Part shown: piece by piece, positions 52,976 to 62,056 of the stretch
How the letters are laid out: every line of letters starts with the position of its first letter
How positions within the stretch are numbered: position 1 is the stretch's first letter
NCBI GenBank assembly: GCA_026169815.1
Contig: JAPFDT010000027.1
Location: forward strand, 1-64,000
Direction of reading: 5' to 3'
DNA: 64,000 bases
Origin: Pseudogracilibacillus sp.
Lineage (GTDB): Bacteria; Bacillota; Bacilli; Bacillales; Amphibacillaceae
Translations under genes and position numbers: made by a program
The notes under the pieces: model-generated
What the model was told of the DNA's origin: nothing
What the model saw: the letters and a program-made list of their open reading frames with translations, nothing else
The model's database searches: none

Positions 52976-53179
52976 AATCTCATTCCTTTGTCTATGTTCT
53001 CTTATTTCTAATCTCCTCATTCAATTTATAATAACATAGCATAAGTAAGAGAGTAATTGAAATAACAAAAACGCTATCAAGGAAACCAGAAATAGTATTG
53101 AAACAAATAGTGTAAATGAATCTCCCCAATAAAAAATTGCATCCAGTATTCTATACTCAACTTTCGCACCTAGATAAAA

Positions 53180-53230
53180 AGACGGTTTCAGTTGATCATA
53201 TAACAAATATAATCAACTAAAACCGTCCTC
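53180..53230 (-). terminator. Terminator of the OpuAC-like gene
   Basis: GACGGTTT-AGTTGAT / ATCAACT-AAACCGTC arms, then T-run on the minus strand. Confidence 0.8.
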
Positions 53231-53248
53231 ATGTTAATATAATTTATA

Positions 53249-54151
53249 TTATTCTATACCTTTAATCCATTCGTCCACTTTATCTTGATTTTTTTCAATC
53301 CACTTTGAAGCAGCTTCTTCAGGTTCCATACCTTCAGACATATCAAGCATTACTTCTTCCATATCTTCAGCTGTCCAATAAAATTCATCTAAAACTTGAT
53401 AAACTTCAGGCATATCCTCTTCTAAACCTTCCCGAACCATTGTCGATATATATTGCTCATCGCCAAATGAACCTTCAGGATCTTCTAAGAATTTAAGGTC
53501 ATAAGATGAGAATTTCCAATGTGGTGACCAGCCCGTTACAATAATTGGCTCCTCATTTTCATATGCTTGTCCTAGTGCTGTTACCATTGCTCCATCTGAA
53601 GATACTTGAACTTCCCAATCATTTAAATTGTCATAGTCCTCAATTGCGTCTTCCGCAGCTGTTACAACACCAGCACCTGGATCAATTCCTGTAATTACTT
53701 TATCCGCTTCGTCTTCCAATTCTTCAATCGAATCCACATCCATATATGATGGAACTACTAATCCAATTTTAGCTTTTTCTAAATTTGGACCAAGATCGAC
53801 AACATCGTCACCAAATTCCTCATATTGAGTCTTCATGTCTCCGGGTAACCAAGCAGCAACCATACCATCTGCTTCTCCACTTACAATAGACTCCCACATA
53901 ATTGACATGTCTACAGGTGTTATTGTCACTTTATAACCAAGATCTTCCAAAACATTTGCAACGACATTAGTAGATGCGATTTCTGATTCCCAGTTAACTA
54001 ATGTTAGTTCTACTTCTTGTCCTTCTCCGACGAGTGACGTATCATCCTCCTCATCATTGGAATCAGAATTATTTGTACTACAACCAGCAACAAATAGTGC
54101 AAATACTATAGTACTTATAAGTGTGATACGTTTCCAGTTCATGTTAAACAT
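53249..54151 (-). CDS. Glycine-betaine-type substrate-binding lipoprotein (OpuAC family), orphan
   Basis: A 300-aa lipoprotein with lipobox FVAGCS (Cys about residue 22) and an OpuAC-type domain that binds quaternary amines through Trp residues (LVNWESEIAST, IMWESIVSGEADG, VTGWSPHWKF). GGAGG lies about 10 nt before ATG 54151. It lies about 70 bp downstream of the GbsA-like gene; no matching permease or ATPase gene is nearby, so it must pair with a transporter elsewhere or have another role. Confidence 0.88.
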   Translation of the reverse strand: MFNMNWKRITLISTIVFALFVAGCSTNNSDSNDEEDDTSLVGEGQEVELTLVNWESEIASTNVVANVLEDLGYKVTITPVDMSIMWESIVSGEADGMVAAWLPGDMKTQYEEFGDDVVDLGPNLEKAKIGLVVPSYMDVDSIEELEDEADKVITGIDPGAGVVTAAEDAIEDYDNLNDWEVQVSSDGAMVTALGQAYENEEPIIVTGWSPHWKFSSYDLKFLEDPEGSFGDEQYISTMVREGLEEDMPEVYQVLDEFYWTAEDMEEVMLDMSEGMEPEEAASKWIEKNQDKVDEWIKGIE

Positions 54152-54222
54152 AAGCAAAAATCCTCCATTTTATATGACTCTCTTTTTATTGAAACTGTTC
54201 TGATATAAAACCATTGGTTGTT

Positions 54223-55695
54223 TTAGAACCAGTTCATTGACTCCGGTTTTAAATTATGCATAATATGCTTTGTTTCCGTATATTCATCTAATCCTAATTC
54301 TCCAAGCTCTCGGCCAATCCCTGATTGTTTAAAACCGCCCCATGGAGCATGTGGGAAATATGAATTAAAGTCATTAATCCAAACCGTTCCCATACGCATT
54401 TTTGCAACACAGCGTTCTGCTTTTACAATGTCATTTGTCCAGACACCACCAGAGAGTCCATATATGGAATCATTCGCTAATTGAATAGCTTCCTCTTCCG
54501 TTGTGAACTTTTCAATTGTAATAACAGGACCGAATGCTTCATCTTGTACAACGTCCATATCGGTTGTACAATTTGTGAAAATGGTCGGTAAATAGAAAAA
54601 TCCGTTTTGTAAATCTGGATCTTCTGGTCGTTTTCCACCAACTGCAACCGTTGCACCTTCTTTAATACCATTTTCTACATATTCGCTAACTTTATTCAAA
54701 TGCTCCGCTGATATTAGCGGTCCCATTTGCGTAGATTCATCAAATCCATTTCCAAGTTTAATTTTTTTCACTCGCGCAACAAGGGCATCAACGAACTCAT
54801 CATGAATACTTTCTTCTACTAATAATCTCGTACCAGCAGAGCATATTTGTCCTGCATGGAAAAATACACCGTTTAATGCTTGATCGACTGCAATTTCAAA
54901 ATCAGCATCAGCAAAGATAATATTTGGATTTTTTCCACCTAGTTCTAATGCAATTTTTTTAACATTAACGCTTGCAGCTTGCATAATGTGTTTCCCTGTT
55001 TCAACTCCCCCAGTAAAGGAAATTAAATCAACGTCCATACTCTCTGAAAGTTCTGCTCCTACTGTATTACCTTTACCTAACACGAGGTTAGCAACTCCAG
55101 CTGGAACACCAGCCTCTTCTATCAATTCAAATATTTTAATGGAAGTAAGCGGAGTAATTTCACTTGGTTTCATGATGAATGTATTTCCTGCTACAAGTGC
55201 AGGTGCCAATTTCCAAGATGCTTGTAATAGTGGATAGTTCCATGGCGTAATTAATCCACAGACACCAATAGGTTCTTTAACTACTTTACTAATCGTATTC
55301 GGAATTGGTGAATCAATAATCTTGCCACCGTCTTTATCAGCTATTTCTGCATAATAGCGGAACACTCCTGCAATATCATCCATATCCCAACGACTTTCTT
55401 CGAGTGTTTTACCAGTATCAAGTGATTCTAATTCAGCCAATTCTTCTTTATCTCGTTCGATGAGGTCAGCAATGATATGAACAATTCGCCCACGTTCAGT
55501 CGCAGTCATATTTGGCCATTCACCATGATTAAAAGCATTTCTAGCTGCCTTAATAGCTGCCTTTGTATCTATTCGATCGCTTTCCGTAACTTCTGCGATC
55601 ACTTCTTGATTATATGGGTTAATGATTGTACGAACCTCATTTGATTCAGAAAATAACCATTTCCCATCTATAAATTGTTTTTTTATTGTCAACAT
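54223..55695 (-). CDS. gbsA: Betaine-aldehyde dehydrogenase
   Basis: Oxidises betaine aldehyde to the osmoprotectant glycine betaine with NAD+. The 490-aa protein follows B. subtilis GbsA along its length, including ELGGKNPN (catalytic Glu), FHAGQICSAGTRL (catalytic Cys) and the C-terminal MNWF. ATG 55695 has AAAGGAG at good distance. The usual partner genes gbsB (choline dehydrogenase) and gbsR are not adjacent; instead a betaine-type binding protein follows. Confidence 0.9.
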   Translation of the reverse strand: MLTIKKQFIDGKWLFSESNEVRTIINPYNQEVIAEVTESDRIDTKAAIKAARNAFNHGEWPNMTATERGRIVHIIADLIERDKEELAELESLDTGKTLEESRWDMDDIAGVFRYYAEIADKDGGKIIDSPIPNTISKVVKEPIGVCGLITPWNYPLLQASWKLAPALVAGNTFIMKPSEITPLTSIKIFELIEEAGVPAGVANLVLGKGNTVGAELSESMDVDLISFTGGVETGKHIMQAASVNVKKIALELGGKNPNIIFADADFEIAVDQALNGVFFHAGQICSAGTRLLVEESIHDEFVDALVARVKKIKLGNGFDESTQMGPLISAEHLNKVSEYVENGIKEGATVAVGGKRPEDPDLQNGFFYLPTIFTNCTTDMDVVQDEAFGPVITIEKFTTEEEAIQLANDSIYGLSGGVWTNDIVKAERCVAKMRMGTVWINDFNSYFPHAPWGGFKQSGIGRELGELGLDEYTETKHIMHNLKPESMNWF

Positions 55696-55832
55696 TTTTA
55701 CTCCTTTGAAAATCAAATATTAGCATCCCTAAACGTAACACAGAGAAATTTCTTTGTCAAAATATGAATCGACACTCTATTAAAGTGTTCCTTTCTTACA
55801 TTATTAGTTATTTGAGTTTCGCATCCGGATAG

Positions 55833-56017
55833 CGGTTTTTGACTCAAATTGATAAAGAGCGATTTTCTATTTTATATAGTGACAAAGTCAGTCGTCCGAA
55901 TAAATCAGTCAATGTTCTGGTTAGTTTGCTGATGCCTAAACAACAAAATTTACTCCCAGACGAAGAATTGATTAGTTCACTTTATTTTGATTATCGTTTT
56001 CAGAATACCCTCAAATA
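55833..56017 (+). pseudogene. Transposase N-terminal fragment (IS1182-like)
   Basis: A frame reads FLTQIDKERFSILYSDKVSR...SVNVLVSLLMPKQQNLLPDE and ELISSLYFDYRFQNTLK before a stop. This matches the start of IS1182-type transposases (ERFSVLYSD, DEELI.SL.FD.RFQ). No further IS sequence or inverted repeats were found. Confidence 0.7.
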
Positions 56018-56048
56018 ATGATTAAAAACACAGATCTTCAATTCTCAA

Positions 56049-56204
56049 CTAATATTCACCTATCCTCTTTACAGCGAACCAAATTTCACTATCAACTTGA
56101 TTTCTGTCAGACAAATCTCTTGTAAATGAAATATTAGGAACTTTTACTAATTCATAATCTGAGAATGGCACCCACTCTAAAGCCTGTTCCTCAGATTTCT
56201 TGCA
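56049..56204 (-). pseudogene. Gene relic, possible effector-binding domain end
   Basis: A 51-codon open stretch without a start reads EEQALEWVPFSDYELVKV... and ends DSEIWFAVKRIGEY. It looks like the C-terminus of a GyrI-like effector-binding domain, but this is tentative. Confidence 0.3.
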
Positions 56205-56265
56205 TGATTATTGGAAATTTACCTTTTCCTTTCAGAATACTTTCTTAACTTAAAGAGTTGAAAAA

Positions 56266-57039
56266 TCAACCATCAAACTTTTGTTCTTTTAATTTTAAAT
56301 ATCTTTCAATTCCATCTAAAATCCGTTCCAATCCAAACTCAAAGTCATCTCCAACATCATTATCTTTATTGTCATCTGTGTACACACCTTTAGCAACAAG
56401 AGAATGTAAATTTGGGAAGCGATCTGAAGTCACTAATTCCTGTAGCGCATTGCTGAAATCCACCCCACTAAACGTGCCCGGACTAGCTCCTGCCTGAATT
56501 GCCTGGTTTGCATCGCTCATGATCTCACCGGCTCCTCGTGCATAATTACTTATCAACAAAATGATGGACATCTTCTCATGATCGTTCAATGGAAGTTCCC
56601 GTATGCCACCAAGCACATAATCAATCATTTGAAGGTTATTTGGTGTGATTGGGATGCTCGTAATAGGAATATCACCGAACCACGGATGTTTTATGTAAAC
56701 ACCAATGGTTGCTTCATAAAATTTACGAAGGTTTTCACGCCAATCTGTGTCTCCTTCTGGAATTGGATTGGGAATATCACAAGCGGCATCCTGCATTAGA
56801 ATGAGTAAGTCATCTTTACTTGGAATATAGCGGTAAAGAGACATTGACGTAAATCCTAAAGATGATGCAACTCTGTTCATAGACACTGACGATATGCCTT
56901 CTTTATCAGCAATAGCTATAGCAGCTTCAACGATTTGGTCGATATTTAATTCTCTTTTAGGTCCCCGATTTGATTGTTTCTCTAGCCCCCAGCTAATGGC
57001 AACGCCTGGTGGAAAATTTATCTTTATATGATCATCCAT
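56266..57039 (-). CDS. TetR/AcrR family repressor of the divergent ABC exporter
   Basis: A 257-aa regulator with an N-terminal TetR helix-turn-helix (about residues 33-80: IVEAAIAIADKEGISSVSMNRVASSLGFTSMSLYRYI) and a ligand domain with a TetR_C-type fold. GGAGG precedes the ATG. It is divergent from a drug-type ABC exporter, and an inverted repeat in the 220-bp intergenic region is a likely operator, so it probably represses that exporter until an inhibitor is bound. Confidence 0.88.
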   Translation of the reverse strand: MDDHIKINFPPGVAISWGLEKQSNRGPKRELNIDQIVEAAIAIADKEGISSVSMNRVASSLGFTSMSLYRYIPSKDDLLILMQDAACDIPNPIPEGDTDWRENLRKFYEATIGVYIKHPWFGDIPITSIPITPNNLQMIDYVLGGIRELPLNDHEKMSIILLISNYARGAGEIMSDANQAIQAGASPGTFSGVDFSNALQELVTSDRFPNLHSLVAKGVYTDDNKDNDVGDDFEFGLERILDGIERYLKLKEQKFDG

Positions 57040-57182
57040 TACTTTTCCTCCTATTTATTCCTATTTATTTAATGGATTGCTAATTAAAAAGCTGTGTAAC
57101 TTCCTCTTCAAAAAGGATTAAATGATTTCTATTATCACTATCTTAATTATATTTTTAAAATAAACTTGACATTATAATTGTA

Positions 57183-57239
57183 TATATAATAAACTGTATA
57201 TGCAATAAACAGTGTATAGGGTAAACTGTTTATTATATA
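57183..57239. promoter_or_regulatory. Candidate TetR operator region
   Basis: TATATAATAAAC at 57183 and GTTTATTATATA at 57227 are inverted copies; a further AATAAACAGTG lies between. This cluster sits just before the exporter start. Confidence 0.6.
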
Positions 57240-57260
57240 AATTAAAGGAGAATTATATAT

Positions 57261-58148
57261 ATGACTTCATTTGCTATTGAAATATCCGATTTACAAAAAA
57301 GTTTTGGTGAGCAAATTGTTTTAGATGGCATTAACTTAAACATCCAGACAGGAAGTGTTTTTGCATTACTTGGTCCGAATGGTGCTGGTAAGACAACGCT
57401 CATTAATATTTTATCTACACTTGTTAAGCCAGATAAAGGGATAGCACGTATTGCTGGGAATAATGTAGAAACCGATGTGGAAGCTGTGAAACAATCAATT
57501 AGTTTAACTGGTCAATCTGCAGCGGTTGATGAAGTATTAACGGCCGATGAAAATTTACGGATGATGGGAAGACTTTCTGGATTATCTGTTGCGGCATCAC
57601 GAAAGCGTGCAACAGAGCTTTTGAATTATTTTGATTTAACGAATGCTGCACATAAGCGTGTAAAAACCTTTTCTGGAGGAATGCGTCGTCGATTAGATCT
57701 CGCTCTTAGCCTCGTCGTCAGTCGGTCTATTTTATTTTTAGATGAACCGACAACTGGACTGGATACACGCAGCCGACAAGCGCTTTGGGATATTATTCTA
57801 AAACTTGCTGCAAGTGGAGTGACTATATTTTTAACAACACAATATTTAGAAGAAGCGGATCAACTTGCGGACGATATAGCTGTTATTGCTGATGGACGTG
57901 TTGTAGCTCAAGGAACTGCGGAGGAATTAAAAGCTCAAATTAGCGGTGAAATGATCGAACTAAGGGATGAAAACGATAGAATCATTCAATCATTCCCAAC
58001 AGATGGAACTGTACAGGATTTAAGGCGTATTCTTGATGAGCACGTTGAGAATGTGACCAACTGCACACATGTTAGTATCCGTAGACCGAGTATGGATGAT
58101 GTATTCCTTGAATTAACAAAGAAAAAACAGGAGGTATCTTCAAAATGA
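57261..58148 (+). CDS. ABC exporter ATP-binding protein (DrrA-like)
   Basis: A 295-aa ABC ATPase with Walker A GPNGAGKTT, signature FSGGMRRRLD, Walker B LFLDEPTTGLD, and the C-terminal extension typical of daunorubicin-resistance DrrA proteins. With the next gene it forms a drug-efflux type transporter. AAAGGAG precedes the ATG. The stop overlaps the permease start by four bases (ATGA). Confidence 0.9.
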   Translation: MTSFAIEISDLQKSFGEQIVLDGINLNIQTGSVFALLGPNGAGKTTLINILSTLVKPDKGIARIAGNNVETDVEAVKQSISLTGQSAAVDEVLTADENLRMMGRLSGLSVAASRKRATELLNYFDLTNAAHKRVKTFSGGMRRRLDLALSLVVSRSILFLDEPTTGLDTRSRQALWDIILKLAASGVTIFLTTQYLEEADQLADDIAVIADGRVVAQGTAEELKAQISGEMIELRDENDRIIQSFPTDGTVQDLRRILDEHVENVTNCTHVSIRRPSMDDVFLELTKKKQEVSSK

Positions 58149-58930
58149 ATTTATCAACAGTAAATAAAACCGCTTCAGCACGTGTGACAAGTTCAGTTTT
58201 TATCGGACGCGGACTTCGTCATAGCTTAAGAAATGCTGAAGCATTAATCATGGCTATCGCTTTACCAATTATGCTGATGTTGATGTTCACATATATATTT
58301 GGTGGTGCTATTGACCCGAGCGGGAATTATGTCAATTATGTTGTGCCAGGTATCATCCTACTATGTGCAGGATTTGGATCATCTAGTACAGCAGCAGATG
58401 TTGCGGATGATATGACGAATGGTATTATTGAACGATTTCAAAGCATGCCGATTAAAAGTATTCACGTTATTACTGGGCATGTTGTAGCGAGTCTCGCACG
58501 TAATCTTTTGGCGACTGGAATTGTTTTCGGAGTGGCCTTTTTAGTTGGTTTCCGCTCTGATGCTAACTTTCTCGAATGGTTAGGGGCAATAGGTATCATA
58601 AGTTTATTCATTTTAGCATTCACATGGCTATTTGCAGCCATTGGTCTCTTTGCATCAAGTCCTGCAGCTGCGGGAAGCTATGGTTTTGTTTTGTTGTTTT
58701 TACCATATATATCTAGCGCATTCGTACCTACAGAAACGATGCCAACATGGATACAAGGTGTAGCGGAAAACCAACCTATGACGCCGGTTATTGAAGCAAT
58801 TCGTGGACTGCTCAATGGACAACTTGACAGTAATTATGTATGGTGGGCGCTTGGCTGGTGCCTTGTTATTCTTGCAGTATCTTATTTATGGTGTAAGTGG
58901 ATGTTTCAAAGAAAGACAGGACGCAGATAA
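58145..58930 (+). CDS. ABC-2 type permease (DrrB-like)
   Basis: A 261-aa ABC-2 permease with six membrane segments and the family loop NGIIERFQSMPI (about residue 97). It is translationally coupled to its ATPase. The substrate is not known; TetR control suggests an antimicrobial compound. Confidence 0.9.
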   Translation: MNLSTVNKTASARVTSSVFIGRGLRHSLRNAEALIMAIALPIMLMLMFTYIFGGAIDPSGNYVNYVVPGIILLCAGFGSSSTAADVADDMTNGIIERFQSMPIKSIHVITGHVVASLARNLLATGIVFGVAFLVGFRSDANFLEWLGAIGIISLFILAFTWLFAAIGLFASSPAAAGSYGFVLLFLPYISSAFVPTETMPTWIQGVAENQPMTPVIEAIRGLLNGQLDSNYVWWALGWCLVILAVSYLWCKWMFQRKTGRR

Positions 58931-58965
58931 TCTATTAGTATAGGAAAGCTTTTTTACCAATTATT

Positions 58966-59115
58966 GTCATTACAGATAAAAAATTAAAAGCTTCGCAAAA
59001 AAACTTATCAACAATGGTCAATGATATTCAACGATCTACATGTTCATTAGAAGAAACAGCAAACGCTTTAAAACAATCTATTTTAAAGTTTCAATTTAAT
59101 AGAAAGCTAGCATGA
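58966..59115 (+). pseudogene. Possible chemoreceptor C-terminal relic
   Basis: A start-less frame reads SQKNLSTMVNDIQRSTCSLE and ETANALKQSILKFQFN, then stops. This resembles the last helix of methyl-accepting chemotaxis proteins (...ETAENLKQLI..F). Nothing upstream belongs to such a gene. Confidence 0.4.
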
Positions 59116-59150
59116 ATCAATTACTATAAAGATTCGTACTAGCTTTTTTA
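59104..59150 (+). terminator. Terminator downstream of the TetR-regulated exporter
   Basis: AAAGCTAG...GAATC / GATTC...CTAGCTTTTTT arms. Confidence 0.75.
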
Positions 59151-59197
59151 ATTTATAAAGTATAATAAATAAGTAGAAAGAACTTAATAATGTTCAC

Positions 59198-60160
59198 TTA
59201 CTTTTTTTTAGAAAACAACTTTTTCTTAATCATTAAATAATTTTCCAATTCAAATATTAAATAAAATAAATTCGCACGTACTTCGAATTCTTCTCTTACT
59301 TTTGGTAGATCTGTCTCACGAAATGATTCATATAAAGCTTCTAAATTTTGTAAGGAGCTATCTGTTGTATTTCCTGAATGGACATTTTTACTTAAATCCT
59401 CTAAAAAATCCGCTAACATTTCATTTTGTTTAACGTGTAAACTTTTTGAAGTAAAGATCGCAATCATTTTCATCATTTGTTTTAATAGTTCTAATTGGTC
59501 TTCACGCATTTCTAAATAATAATAATCTTTATTTTCTTTACGCATCAGATGATTTTCTACATCTTGAATGGCAATACTTTTCGCTTCATTAATGATATCC
59601 TCCACTTCCAATATTTCTTTCCCGTCCCACGTTCGACTACTATCTCTTAGGTGTGCAGAGAATTCAAAAAGAATTTTTTCAAATTTTTGTTCGATTTCTT
59701 GTTTAAACGTTTTTATATCTTGCTTCAAATTAGGCATAAAACTATTCACAAGTAGTGCAATACCCATACCGATAAAAATTAAATATAGCTCATTTAAAAA
59801 CATCGTTAAATCAGCATGTCCCACCATATAAACATGTGTTAAAACGACCATACTTGTTACAAATCCTGCTGGAATTTTAATCCTAACAAGTATCGGAACA
59901 AATATTAAAATAAATAGTGCAAAAACAATTGGATAATAACCTAATAGTTCAAAAAGCAATGCCCCTATCGTCAACGATAATAATGAAGCAAAAAACTTAT
60001 CCCGCATCGTAATTAATGTTTTTTTCTTCGTTTTTTCAATACACATAATAACGATAATTGTTGCAAATGTCGCAAATTCTATATGTAATAATTGAGCAAT
60101 CCACAACGCTAATCCTGCACCTACTGCTGTTTTAATCGTTCGAAAACCCATTCCAATCAT
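59198..60160 (-). CDS. Aromatic acid exporter family membrane protein (YqjA-like)
   Basis: A 320-aa protein with four to five N-terminal membrane segments (about residues 8-140) and a C-terminal helical cytoplasmic domain (ArAE_1/ArAE_1_C, DUF939 group). B. subtilis YqjA is similar in length and start (RTIKTA). ATG 60160 is chosen over GTG 60169 for RBS spacing (AGGGTG). Transport of aromatic acids is inferred from the family name only. Confidence 0.8.
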   Translation of the reverse strand: MIGMGFRTIKTAVGAGLALWIAQLLHIEFATFATIIVIMCIEKTKKKTLITMRDKFFASLLSLTIGALLFELLGYYPIVFALFILIFVPILVRIKIPAGFVTSMVVLTHVYMVGHADLTMFLNELYLIFIGMGIALLVNSFMPNLKQDIKTFKQEIEQKFEKILFEFSAHLRDSSRTWDGKEILEVEDIINEAKSIAIQDVENHLMRKENKDYYYLEMREDQLELLKQMMKMIAIFTSKSLHVKQNEMLADFLEDLSKNVHSGNTTDSSLQNLEALYESFRETDLPKVREEFEVRANLFYLIFELENYLMIKKKLFSKKK

Positions 60161-60308
60161 CCAACTCACCCTACCGTTCTTTTATATTAATATTACACAA
60201 TTTCTTACATACTGCAAAAATCAAGAGAACATATTTAATATAATTAAAAAATAAACTAGTTTACTTTTATTTATATAGAGGAATATATTTATAAAAGGAG
60301 TTGTTAGT

Positions 60309-60773
60309 ATGACACTTTCAGAAAAACAACTGAAAGGATTGAAAAATGATTTATTACAATTAAAAAATAGACTTGAAAAACAAGCAGAAATTGAAGATAA
60401 AACTTTTAGCAATACGGATGAAGTTACTTTCTCTGATAATCATTTAGCAGATAATGCGACCGAGTATGTCGATAAGCAAACACATATTGCAGAAAGTAAT
60501 TTAAACGATGAACAATTGCAAGAAGTAAACGATGCACTCGAACGAATGGAAAAAGGAAGGTATGGTATTTGTATTGATAGTGGAAAAGAGATTGCTTTTG
60601 AACGATTAAAAGCAATTCCATATGCGAAAAGGACAATAGAAGCAGAAGAAAGTCATCAAAGTCGACCTCCTGCAAATGAAGGTGAAAATACTTCAAGAAT
60701 GGTTAATCCAGGTGAAGATATAGCAGATTCAAGAGATCGTACACTAGAGAAGATTGAGGAAGAGCATAAATAG
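60309..60773 (+). CDS. TraR/DksA-like zinc-finger family protein (YteA/YocK group)
   Basis: A 154-aa protein with an N-terminal coiled coil (about residues 5-70) and a DksA-like C4 finger region at YGICIDSGKEI ... YAKRTIEAEE. Only one of the four zinc Cys remains, a degeneration also seen in YteA. AAAGGAG precedes the ATG. Upstream GTTTAC and GAGGAATAT spaced about 15 bp may be a weak sigma-B type promoter. Role probably stress- or spore-related. Confidence 0.75.
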   Translation: MTLSEKQLKGLKNDLLQLKNRLEKQAEIEDKTFSNTDEVTFSDNHLADNATEYVDKQTHIAESNLNDEQLQEVNDALERMEKGRYGICIDSGKEIAFERLKAIPYAKRTIEAEESHQSRPPANEGENTSRMVNPGEDIADSRDRTLEKIEEEHK

Positions 60774-60906
60774 TACAAAGCTGAATACATTTTGATAAAA
60801 TTCTAGTAGAAAACTATCCAAAATAAAGGACCAATATTTGGAGTGGTACGTGAAGATTATGCATATTAATAAATGAACATATACTCTTTAAGGAAACTAT
60901 AAATAT

Positions 60907-60962
60907 AAAAGCTCAATTTCTCTATCGTAATCGCTTGAGAAATTGAGCTTATCTTTTTTTCA
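60907..60962. terminator. Terminator shared by the TraR-like and GntR genes
   Basis: AAGCTCAATTTCTC / GAGAAATTGAGCTT arms around a 14-base loop, then T-run. A decayed copy lies near 63720. Confidence 0.85.
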
Positions 60963-61040
60963 TTACCTATCCATCTATTTGTCAACCTTAAATAATCGAA
61001 AAACATAATCCTTACAAAGTATCTATTGAGAAAGGTTGAA

Positions 61041-61403
61041 TTAGACTTTTTTTAACATCTCAATAATTTCATCCAAGGTTAGTCCAAACGATTTATAATA
61101 AGCTACGTCGCTAACCATTTGTTTCATAACCAAGTCATTCCGTATTTTTAATATATCGTCAGAAGATAATTCGGCTACAAAACATCCTTTACCGGATATC
61201 GTATAAATCAAACCCTGTCGCTCTAGTTCCTCCCAAGCCTTTTTTATGGTGATGACACTCACACCTAACTCTTTCGCTGCTCGGCGGATTGGTGGTAAGT
61301 TATAAGCTTGTTTAATCTCCCCTTTTAGAATTTGGGAACTGATTTGTTCAAAAAGTTGCTGATAAATTGGTTTTTCAGATGTATTTGAAATAATGACATT
61401 CAT
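61041..61403 (-). CDS. GntR family regulator (YtrA-like)
   Basis: A 120-aa short GntR regulator: winged HTH about residues 10-75 (PPIRRAAKELGVSVITIKKAWEELERQG), plus a short C-terminal dimer helix. It overlaps the permease stop by four bases and is the last gene of an ABC operon, like B. subtilis YtrA. It likely controls its own operon through the inverted repeat at 62920. A second, broken copy lies at 63855-64000. Confidence 0.9.
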   Translation of the reverse strand: MNVIISNTSEKPIYQQLFEQISSQILKGEIKQAYNLPPIRRAAKELGVSVITIKKAWEELERQGLIYTISGKGCFVAELSSDDILKIRNDLVMKQMVSDVAYYKSFGLTLDEIIEMLKKV

Positions 61404-62056
61404 GAAATGTCTACTTTTTTAAACCTTTTTATACTTATATTACAACCAATCATAGTGAGCACTATGAATACTGCAATCCCAATAATTAATATAGACAATT
61501 GAAGAACCATATTATCAGCGCCAGTGCCAGTGAAAATGTTAAATACTATCGAATTTTGAATGCCTACCCATTGTATAATCCCTACATACAGCATAACGGC
61601 GATAAGGGCAATAGTATAACCTTTGCCGTATTTATATGCTGTTTTGTAATGCATAGGAAAGAAGAGGATATTAAAAATTCCAAACATAATAAAACATAGT
61701 CCCCAAAACCCCATATATGGTGCAAAAAAGAAATTTTCTACATTCGGGTATAAATGAAGCGTTAATAAGCCAAAGAGCATTGCAATAACAATATGCAGAA
61801 CTTCTAGTATTGCTATCACCATTACCCGCGCTTTCACCATATCCTTTTTAGTTACAGACAACATCATCGTAAACATAAGATCATTCTGTGTTTTAAATTC
61901 GTTAAACATATTCGGTATTGATATCCAGAAAAAATATAGAAGAACAATAAAATAAAACCAACCAGGAATGAGCATTAACGCACCCGCCAATAACGGCATG
62001 ATTAGAACCCAAGGCTGTATGCCAATTTTAAAATCCTTCATCATTAAGTTATACAT
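61400..62056 (-). CDS. ABC-2 transporter permease
   Basis: A 218-aa protein with six membrane segments of the ABC-2 permease type (start MMKDFKIGIQPWVLI; NDLMFTMMLSVTKKDMVKARV). It overlaps the ATPase gene by 8 bp and the regulator by 4 bp. Such BcrA/YtrB-like operons often respond to cell-wall antibiotics or peptides; the substrate here is unknown. Confidence 0.85.
   Translation of the reverse strand: MYNLMMKDFKIGIQPWVLIMPLLAGALMLIPGWFYFIVLLYFFWISIPNMFNEFKTQNDLMFTMMLSVTKKDMVKARVMVIAILEVLHIVIAMLFGLLTLHLYPNVENFFFAPYMGFWGLCFIMFGIFNILFFPMHYKTAYKYGKGYTIALIAVMLYVGIIQWVGIQNSIVFNIFTGTGADNMVLQLSILIIGIAVFIVLTMIGCNISIKRFKKVDIS

Noticed and set aside
53021-53206. 61-aa hydrophobic minus-strand frame
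   Set aside because: Its first codons lie in the terminator hairpin of the OpuAC-like gene and no RBS is present; a small membrane peptide cannot be excluded.
60309-60773. Loss of zinc Cys residues in the TraR/DksA-like protein as a novelty
   Set aside because: YteA-group proteins are known to lack part of the Cys set, so this is family variation.
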